A program made the translations under genes and the position numbers. Below the pieces are notes generated by a model. It was not told where the DNA came from and did no database searches. It saw only the letters and a list, made by a program, of their open reading frames with translations. From an uncultured Caulobacteraceae bacterium (GTDB lineage Bacteria; Pseudomonadota; Alphaproteobacteria; Caulobacterales; TH1-2), in NCBI GenBank assembly GCA_937967425.1, contig CALBST010000452.1, positions 17,467-81,466 of the forward strand: a stretch of DNA of 64,000 nucleotides, written 5' to 3'. Below, in pieces: positions 58,234-64,000 of this stretch (its first letter is position 1; every line of letters starts with the position of its first letter).

Positions 58234-59379
58234 ATGAGCGCCCGAGTTTCTTTCTTCCCCGTGGGCTGCGGGGACATGACCTTGATCCGCCTGGAGGGCG
58301 GTCAGCACATTCTGATTGACTGCAACATCCGCCAAGCGGCTGACGATCCCGACGACGACACGTTCGACGCCATTTCGGCGTTGCGTGACCGGCTGGAGGC
58401 GCGTGGTCGCGACGCCAAGGGCAGGCTCTATCTCGACGTCTTCTGCCTATCGCATCCTGATCGCGACCATTGCGCCGGGCTTGATCGTCACTTTCATCTG
58501 GGCCCGGCCGGCGCATGGAATCCAGAAGAAGACAAGATTTTCATCCGCGAGATCTGGTCCTCGCCCATCATTTTCAGGCGCCGCGCGCGGAAAGGCCAGT
58601 CGCTCTGCGACGACGCTAAGGCCTTCAATCGCGAAGCGCGCCGGCGCCTCGCGGTAAATCAAGCCAACAGCTATGTGGTGTCCGATGGCAACCGCCTGCT
58701 GATCCTCGGCGAGGACGAGAACGGCAAGTCCGCCCCGCACGCCGCGATCGTCGTGCGGATCGACGACACCATCGTGGGCGCGGCTGGGCGCAACAACAGC
58801 GATTTCGAAGCGCTTCTGCTTGGGCCGCTTCCGCCAAGCCACGATGAGGCGGAAGAAGAAGTGCTGGCGAAGAACCGCTCCAGCGTGATCCTGCGCTTCA
58901 AGCTCAAGGGCGGCTGGAAGCAGGACGCGGTGCGGTTCCTGACCGGCGGCGACGCCGAGGTAGCGATTTGGGAGCGGCAATCGCGCCGCCATACCCGCGA
59001 CGACGCGCTGAGCTATGATCTTCTGCTCGCCCCGCATCACTGCTCCTGGCACAGCCTTTCCTACGATAGTTGGAGCGAGCTTGGCGAGGACGCCGAAGTC
59101 AGCGCCGAGGCGCGCGCGGCCTTGTCTCAAGTCCGCGACGTGACGCGCGCGGCGATCGTCTCCAGCTCGAAGCCAATCACCGACGACGACGCCGACCCGC
59201 CCTGCATCCGCGCCAAGCGCGAATATGTCGACATCATCGGCTGGGACGGCCGTTTCTATTGCACGGAAGACACCCCGAACGCCGTGCTGGAATTCGACCT
59301 GACCCCCTCTGGTTTGCAGCGCGTCCGCAAGGCGCCGGCGCGCGCCAGCGTCGGGACGACGCCCGTCCTGCACGGATGA
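58234..59379 (+). CDS. Metallo-beta-lactamase-fold protein of the E2-E1-JAB operon
   Basis: 381 residues. It starts with the MBL fold strand pair FFPVGCGDMTLIRLEGGQHILIDCNI. The metal motif is H74-P-D76-R-D78-H79 (HxDxDH rather than HxHxDH), followed by DLLLAPHHCSWHSL, as in ComEC-like hydrolases. About 100 residues separate these, possibly an insert. GGAG lies 8 nt before the ATG. The protein ends in Gly (PVLHG), and its stop overlaps the start of the conjugation enzyme (ATGA). It might be a nuclease or phosphodiesterase effector, or the substrate of conjugation. Function is not established. Confidence 0.85.
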   Translation: MSARVSFFPVGCGDMTLIRLEGGQHILIDCNIRQAADDPDDDTFDAISALRDRLEARGRDAKGRLYLDVFCLSHPDRDHCAGLDRHFHLGPAGAWNPEEDKIFIREIWSSPIIFRRRARKGQSLCDDAKAFNREARRRLAVNQANSYVVSDGNRLLILGEDENGKSAPHAAIVVRIDDTIVGAAGRNNSDFEALLLGPLPPSHDEAEEEVLAKNRSSVILRFKLKGGWKQDAVRFLTGGDAEVAIWERQSRRHTRDDALSYDLLLAPHHCSWHSLSYDSWSELGEDAEVSAEARAALSQVRDVTRAAIVSSSKPITDDDADPPCIRAKREYVDIIGWDGRFYCTEDTPNAVLEFDLTPSGLQRVRKAPARASVGTTPVLHG

Positions 59380-61631
59380 GCCGACGCCGCGACTCCGATC
59401 CTTCGCAATTGCCGCTGGAATGCGCCATTGCCGCGCAACGGATCGCGGCGTTGCCGTCGTTTGTGCGCTGGGCCTATGTGAACGCCAGAGACGAGTGCAA
59501 CGCCGGCTTCGAACTCGCGGTCGAATTGCCTCTGGCCAGCCGCGCCGCCGGCGTGACGGCGAAAGGCGTACGGAAACGCGAACTCGTGCATGTTGACTTC
59601 CCGCACGGCTTCCCGCTGATTGCACCGCGTTTCACGTTGAGGCGCGATTTTCCACGCAATCTGCCACATATTCAGCCCCGTATACGCGGCGACCGCGTGG
59701 AGCCCTGCCTCAGCACGGCGACGCCGCAGGAAGCTTACGCCGCCCAAGGCATCGACGGCGTCCTCAATAGTCTCGAAGTCTGGCTGCATTGCGCCGCCGC
59801 CGACAATCTGATCAACGCAGCGCAAGGCTGGGAGCCGACCAGGCGCGACGGATTGGGCGACGAGATCATCGCCAACATCGGCCAGCTTCGCCGCCGCGCG
59901 GCCGCGCCGGCCTCCGTCGCTCTGCGCGCGGTCTTTCGCTCGACGAGATTGTGGAATGGCGAGGAGTTTGAGGGCGGCTATTTCCAGCTCGCCGGCGCGC
60001 AAGCACAGGCGCCGCTCGCGGGACTGGCATCGCTTGACGGCCTCCTGAGCACCAACGGCGCCGCCGGTTCGACGCTGTGCCTGTTTGTCCCCTGCGCGCG
60101 CGACACGCAGGGCGAACTCGTCATATATTCCGACTTCTTCGGCGGCCCGGTTCAAGGCCTTCAAGGCCTTATCGCTGAAGCGGCGCGCATTGGGCTGGCG
60201 GACTCGCTGAGCGCGCTGCTCGGCATTGTAAGCAGCCTGTGGCGGCGCGATTGGCGCGGCTTTCCCCTCGCCGTCATTCTCGCCGCCAAACGGCCGCTCC
60301 CGCTGATCGGCGCCGACAGCGACATCGAGCTGCTGCCTTTCATCTGCCGCTCGGGCGCGGACGGCCGCTTCGACGACGGAACGAACGTGCGCGTCGAACA
60401 CGCCCGTCTGACAGAGGCGGTGACGCGCCCACTGCTGCAAAAGATGTCGGGCGTTCCCAGCGCCGTGCGGCCGCTGACCCTCGTGGGCGTTGGCAGTCTC
60501 GGCTCAAAAATCGCCCTCCACGAGATCCGCCGGGGTGAAGCGCCCGCTTGGATTATCGACAAAGGCCATTACCAGCCCCATCACGCCGCGCGTCATGCGC
60601 TCGGACCCGAAGCCATGACGGCCGCGATCGACGGCGCCGTGCTGAAGGCGCCCGCCGTAGCGCGGCTCGCCAACGCTTTTGAGGCAAACGTGGAAGGGGC
60701 GCCCTTCGATGTCCTTCACTTGCTGAAGCACGAGGAGCATCGCCGCTCGATGTTCAGCGGCGATGACCTGTTGATCCTGAACACGACCGGCTCGTTGTCG
60801 GTGCGCAATGGTCTCGCCGCAGCGAGCAGCGCGGCTTTGCCGGGCCAAGTGGTCGAGGCCGGACTGATCGCGGACGGAAGCCTCGCGCTGGTGACGGAGG
60901 AAGGCGGCGCGCGCAATCCAAGCGGGCTCGATCTCTATCTCGCGGCCGTTGCGGAGATGGGCCGGCGTCCGGAATTCGAGCGCGCCTTCATCGAAGCGGA
61001 GCGCACACAGGTCGGCGAAGGGTGCGCCTCGATGACGCTGTTGATGCCCGACGCGCGCATATCCCGGTTCGCCGGCGTTCTCGCCGACCGCCTCATCGAG
61101 CTGCGCGCCCGTTCGCGAACGCTGAACCAGGGCCTGGTTCACCTGCTGCGGTTTGACGGCCTTGCGACGGACGCGGCGACGATCGCGCATGCGCCATTCT
61201 TGGCGATCAACGCGGACGGCGCGCCATCGTGGAGCATTCGCCTTGCAGCACCCCTTGCCGAAGAGATCGAAGCCGCAAGCGCGCGCGCAGCGCCCAACGA
61301 GACCGGCGGCTATTTGATCGGGCGCGCCTTCGAGGCGCTTCGCAAGATCATCGTGGTCGCGTTGGAGCCGCCGCCGCCGGGCAGCGTCTCCGCGCCTGGG
61401 CGGTTTGTGCTCGCGCCCCGCGACGGACCAGGCCTGCCGGAGGCGACGAAAGGCGGCCTTGAGGTCGTTGGCACCTGGCATTCGCATATCGTGGAGAGCG
61501 GCCCCTCTCCCATCGACTACGCCAGCGCGCGCGAGATCGACGCCGCAGACGCGCGTCCGCGAACGCTTTTGGTTCGTCATCCCCGCGGGTGGCGCGCGCT
61601 CGCGACGCGCTCGCTTGGAGCAAGTTCATGA
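59376..61631 (+). CDS. Single-chain E2-E1-JAB ubiquitin-conjugation-like protein
   Basis: 751 residues with three parts in order. (1) E2-like domain, about 15-150: FPHGFPLIAPRF-type core and a candidate catalytic Cys at 111 (VEPCLS). (2) ThiF/E1-like adenylation domain, about 350-600: LVGVGSLGSK nucleotide loop near 370, the Asp in WIIDKGHYQPHHAARHALG near 393, with the usual Arg. (3) JAB/JAMM isopeptidase, about 625-745: E642 in NETGGYLIG, H702-S-H704, S711 and D714. The start is the ATGA overlap with the MBL gene and the stop overlaps the membrane-protein gene. Related E1-E2 and JAB proteins act in type II CBASS and Bil antiphage systems. All three on one chain, beside an MBL, is noteworthy. 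Confidence 0.9.
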   Translation: MSRRRDSDPSQLPLECAIAAQRIAALPSFVRWAYVNARDECNAGFELAVELPLASRAAGVTAKGVRKRELVHVDFPHGFPLIAPRFTLRRDFPRNLPHIQPRIRGDRVEPCLSTATPQEAYAAQGIDGVLNSLEVWLHCAAADNLINAAQGWEPTRRDGLGDEIIANIGQLRRRAAAPASVALRAVFRSTRLWNGEEFEGGYFQLAGAQAQAPLAGLASLDGLLSTNGAAGSTLCLFVPCARDTQGELVIYSDFFGGPVQGLQGLIAEAARIGLADSLSALLGIVSSLWRRDWRGFPLAVILAAKRPLPLIGADSDIELLPFICRSGADGRFDDGTNVRVEHARLTEAVTRPLLQKMSGVPSAVRPLTLVGVGSLGSKIALHEIRRGEAPAWIIDKGHYQPHHAARHALGPEAMTAAIDGAVLKAPAVARLANAFEANVEGAPFDVLHLLKHEEHRRSMFSGDDLLILNTTGSLSVRNGLAAASSAALPGQVVEAGLIADGSLALVTEEGGARNPSGLDLYLAAVAEMGRRPEFERAFIEAERTQVGEGCASMTLLMPDARISRFAGVLADRLIELRARSRTLNQGLVHLLRFDGLATDAATIAHAPFLAINADGAPSWSIRLAAPLAEEIEAASARAAPNETGGYLIGRAFEALRKIIVVALEPPPPGSVSAPGRFVLAPRDGPGLPEATKGGLEVVGTWHSHIVESGPSPIDYASAREIDAADARPRTLLVRHPRGWRALATRSLGASS

Positions 61632-62275
61632 CGGCAAAACCGCTCAAAGCCGGCATCGGCGTTCGGTATCTGGCGCCCCTCGTCATCTGCTATGTCGGCG
61701 GCGTCGTGTTGCTCGCCGCCCCGTCCAATCTGACATGGCTCCTGGCCGCGCAGCACGCATCGGTCGCCGGCCTCCTGGGCTTGGCCGTGTTGGCGTTGCA
61801 GGAATTGCCGACGCGGGCTTGGAAGGAGATGGCGGTGCATTGGCGCATTCGCGATCGCCTGCCCGGCGCGCGCGCATTTACGCTGTACGCGCAACAGGAT
61901 GACCGGATTGATCTCAACGAACTCGGCAAGGCGCTGGACCCCATGCCGACAACGCCACGCGAGCAGAACACGATCTGGTATCGTTGGCTGAAGGAGGCCG
62001 AGAATGCGGTCGAAGTCGCCGAAACGCACCGGCGCTATCTCATTCTTCGCGACGCCGCCACAGTGTGCCTGTTGCTGGGATTCGCCGCGATCGGGCTGCT
62101 GATCCTGCCAAGCTGGAAACCGGCGAACTCGGCGTTGCTGTTCGGCCTCTGCCTTGCAGCCTATCTTGTGCTGGCGCTTTCGGCGCAGAGCGTGTCCAAA
62201 CGATTGGTGACGACCGTCATTGCGACGAAGCTGACGCGCATCGGCGCGGCGCAGCGCGGCCAGACCGCCCATTGA
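61628..62275 (+). CDS. Four-helix membrane protein, third gene of the E2-E1-JAB operon
   Basis: 215 residues. Hydrophobic segments form two pairs: YLAPLVICYVGGVVLLAA and LLAAQHASVAGLLGLAVLAL, then, after a soluble stretch of about 85 residues rich in Glu and Arg, TVCLLLGFAAIGLLIL and LLFGLCLAAYLVLAL. The 2+2 arrangement with a helical cytoplasmic middle resembles small pore-forming effectors of antiviral systems, but I cannot name the family. It is ATGA-coupled to the E2-E1-JAB gene, so it is made with it. A membrane effector held in check by conjugation is the natural inference. Confidence 0.75.
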   Translation: MTAKPLKAGIGVRYLAPLVICYVGGVVLLAAPSNLTWLLAAQHASVAGLLGLAVLALQELPTRAWKEMAVHWRIRDRLPGARAFTLYAQQDDRIDLNELGKALDPMPTTPREQNTIWYRWLKEAENAVEVAETHRRYLILRDAATVCLLLGFAAIGLLILPSWKPANSALLFGLCLAAYLVLALSAQSVSKRLVTTVIATKLTRIGAAQRGQTAH

Positions 62276-62360
62276 CGATCGGTTTCGCGACGAGGCCAAT
62301 CCGTCGGGCCATGATTAATTGCCGCCTTCCACGCCGCTGGCTTCGTGCTCCAAACGCCCC

Positions 62361-63659
62361 TCAGCGCGCTTCCGCACTCCTCTTTTCCAGCCCCCGCTTC
62401 TTCGGCTTCTGCCGGACGATGCTCATGAGATGGGCCTCCCACTTCTCCAGCGCAGCCCGCTTCTGCGGCTCGTAGTCGAAACGGTTGTAGATCTTCGTCA
62501 CCTGCGGTCCGGGCGGCGTGTGGTTCAGAATGCGGCTGATGATGTCGCCCGATATGCCGATCTCGGCCATCATCGTGGCGCCGGTCCGGCGCAGGTCGTG
62601 AACAGTTAGCTCCCCTACCCCGACGTCTTCGCGGAGCCGGATAAAGCCCCGCGTTAGCGCGTGGCCAGTGGAGGCGATCTGACGTTTGCGCCCCGAGAAC
62701 GCCTGCTCGGTCCCTGTATGGGCGAACCCCTCCTTGACGATCCTGAGCGCGATCGGCGCCAAGGGGACGACCTGAGGCGATTTGTTCTTGGTCCGCGTGC
62801 TCGGAATGGTCCAGCGCCGGCCGGCCAGATCCACTTCGAATTTAGAGAGCCCGGCGACCTCGCTGCGGCGCTGAAGCGTGACCATGGCCAGTTGTAGCGC
62901 CTGCGCCGTCGACCGCGCCTGGGGGTTCTTGACCATGTCCTCAAGGCCCAGCCAGACCAGCCGAAGCTCCTCCTGGGTGGCCACGCGCTCGCGGCTGGCG
63001 ATCCCCGGCCCCGGATAGCCGGCGAGCGGGTTCACGTCGATCAGGCCGCGCTGCAAGGCGAAGGACATGAGGCCCTTCATGGCGGCGCAGACGCTCCGAG
63101 CGGCGCCCGGGCGGCCCGAATCCTCAATCCCCTCCACATGCTTGCGCACTTCATCGAGCGTAATGAAGGCGATCCCCTTGTCGCCGAACTTTGGCTTCAC
63201 ATGCAGGTTGATGGTCGACGTAAGGCGGACGATCGTGCATTCGCGCATTCGGCGCTTGGCGTCGATCATATAGGTTTCGAGCACCTTCTCGACCGTGCGC
63301 TCACGCCGGATGGCGTTGACGCGGCGCGTCTCCTTACGCTCCTTGGCGAGATCCTTGCCTTCAAGGCGCGCTCCGGCGCGAACCTTGCCGGCATAGTCGC
63401 GCGCCTTCTCCGGCAGGATGCCCGGATAGTCGCCGAGCACGGCCTCGGTCGGCTGACCGCCTTCGGGCGTGTACCGCACCGACCAAGTCTTGCGGCCGGA
63501 CGGCATCACCATGATCGAAAGGCCCGCCACATCGGCGTCGAGCACGCGATAGCGTCGTCCCGCCGGCTCCAATTCTTCGATCGCGCGACGGGTCAATTTC
63601 AGCTTCAGATTTGCTACGCGTGGCAACTTACTCACTCCACTCATTGCCAAGAATCCCAT
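62361..63659 (-). CDS. int: Tyrosine-type site-specific integrase (P4/ICE type)
   Basis: 432 residues. An N-terminal DUF4102-like arm-binding domain (KLTRRAIEELEPAGRRYRVLDADVAGLSIMVMPSGRKTW in order) is followed by the SAM-like core-binding domain and the catalytic domain. Catalytic residues are the Arg in LQRRSEVAGL, HDLRRTGAT (His, Arg), the His in ILNHTP and the Tyr in KIYNRFDY. An ATG at 63644 is an alternative start. It faces left and lies at the right end of the island with phased repeats upstream, so it is the likely integration enzyme of this element. Confidence 0.93.
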   Translation of the reverse strand: MGFLAMSGVSKLPRVANLKLKLTRRAIEELEPAGRRYRVLDADVAGLSIMVMPSGRKTWSVRYTPEGGQPTEAVLGDYPGILPEKARDYAGKVRAGARLEGKDLAKERKETRRVNAIRRERTVEKVLETYMIDAKRRMRECTIVRLTSTINLHVKPKFGDKGIAFITLDEVRKHVEGIEDSGRPGAARSVCAAMKGLMSFALQRGLIDVNPLAGYPGPGIASRERVATQEELRLVWLGLEDMVKNPQARSTAQALQLAMVTLQRRSEVAGLSKFEVDLAGRRWTIPSTRTKNKSPQVVPLAPIALRIVKEGFAHTGTEQAFSGRKRQIASTGHALTRGFIRLREDVGVGELTVHDLRRTGATMMAEIGISGDIISRILNHTPPGPQVTKIYNRFDYEPQKRAALEKWEAHLMSIVRQKPKKRGLEKRSAEAR

Positions 63660-63672
63660 TCCTGTCCCATTC
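63653..63672 (-). repeat. Pair of TCCCATTC repeats at the integrase start
   Basis: Two TCCCATTC copies lie 11 bp apart (63654 and 63665), overlapping the start of the integrase gene. The same unit recurs about 220 bp further right. Phased repeats of this kind beside a tyrosine integrase are often arm-type binding sites. Confidence 0.55.
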
Positions 63673-64000
63673 CCGATCGAGGGCGACGTAGGGAACGCGA
63701 GGGCACGGTAGGGACCCGATGCATGGAGCTAGAGTGAAAAACTCAATCGCTGCAAGGCGATGCGCGGCACACGCGGAAATGCGGCGAAATGCGGTAAAAT
63801 CGCCCAAAATTATTCAACGTCAGCGAGGATCGCAATAATTTCCGCTTGCGTTTCAGCAGTTTGGAGAGAGGGACCCATCGCGTCCCATTCGCGTCCCAAA
63901 CGTGCGCAAGCGCTTGGTAGGGAAGCGGAATCCGAGGCACAGGTTTAACGTCACTGAGGATGCTGACCTCGGCTATCGCCTCAGCCGCGACGGTTATCGC
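63660..64000. other. Non-coding region at the right end of the window
   Basis: 341 bp without a convincing gene. It carries the integrase promoter region and two clusters of TCCCATTC-type repeats. I see no tRNA or other RNA gene that could serve as the attachment site, and the last 50 bp hold nothing recognisable. Confidence 0.5.
63873..63901. repeat. Three 11-bp-phased CCCAT-type direct repeats
   Basis: ACCCATCG, TCCCATTC and TCCCAAAC follow one another at 63873, 63883/4 and 63894, spaced 11 bp apart with CG-rich linkers (consensus TCCCATTCGCG). The spacing equals one DNA turn, so a protein could bind all on one face. Probable integrase or excisionase arm sites. Confidence 0.55.

Noticed and set aside
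59256..60440. Leftward 394-codon open frame over the MBL/E2-E1-JAB junction
   Set aside because: Antisense to two proteins with clear catalytic motifs; typical high-GC shadow.
58234..62275. Type II CBASS label for the E2-E1-JAB operon
   Set aside because: No CD-NTase or cyclic-nucleotide-sensing effector is present, and the JAB is fused rather than separate.
58234..62275. Bil (BilABCD) label for the same operon
   Set aside because: Bil has separate Ubl, E2, JAB and E1 genes; here there is no Ubl gene and the three enzymes are one chain.
63653..63901. CRISPR array
   Set aside because: Units are 8-11 bp with no spacers of CRISPR length and no cas genes anywhere in the window.
63660..64000. 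tRNA gene serving as attachment site
   Set aside because: No cloverleaf-like segment or TTC-containing T-loop could be found; the att site must lie outside or be non-tRNA.

Overview
The window is high-GC alphaproteobacterial DNA. The Caulobacterales/Sphingomonadales-type TonB receptors, the trb conjugation operon and the Rhizobium-style rhamnose genes support this; the genus cannot be named from sequence alone. It reads as an integrative conjugative element or genomic island. There is a conjugation backbone at the left, a tyrosine integrase at the right end, and catabolic and defence cargo between them.

Left part (1-14.9 kb): a partial ORF, a small hypothetical protein and a large ParB-like protein run leftward. 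Rightward, traG is followed by a tightly packed mating-pore operon: an RHH (ribbon-helix-helix) protein, trbB, C, D, E, J, L, F, G, I, and finally a small excisionase-like HTH gene. No relaxase is present in the window.

Catabolic cargo (14.9-53.6 kb): first come an Lrp regulator, two exported-type enzymes (a RidA homologue and an M19 dipeptidase) and an FMN lactate-type dehydrogenase. Next is an L-rhamnose/rhamnoside locus (about 18.8-35.4 kb): TonB receptor, DeoR repressor, GH78 rhamnosidase, bifunctional RhaD, RhaK, RhaI, an MFS/GPH transporter, and accessory enzymes. A repeated CAATCAT-N3-4-CGATC element lies in its promoter regions. A second sugar-type regulon (35.6-53.6 kb) holds a TonB receptor, two Gfo/Idh oxidoreductases, a DUF993 TIM barrel, an isomerase, glycerate 2-kinase, a class III aminotransferase, two paralogous exported alpha/alpha-toroid proteins, a sodium symporter, an amidase, glucokinase and a TetR regulator. 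Its promoter regions share a different element (TTTCACCATC-NN-GTTAC / GTAAC-N6-GTTAC). Its substrate is unknown.

Defence-like island (54.0-62.3 kb): two divergent operons share a 190-bp control region with a perfect palindrome. Leftward run xre, immA, an ExoI-like DEDDh nuclease and an AlbA_2 protein. Rightward run three translationally coupled genes: a metallo-beta-lactamase-fold protein, a single-chain E2-E1-JAB ubiquitin-conjugation-like protein, and a four-helix membrane protein. No ubiquitin-like protein and no CD-NTase are present, so this is neither a standard Bil operon nor a standard type II CBASS operon. It is the best candidate for an undescribed system. The integrase and an 11-bp-phased repeat region close the window.
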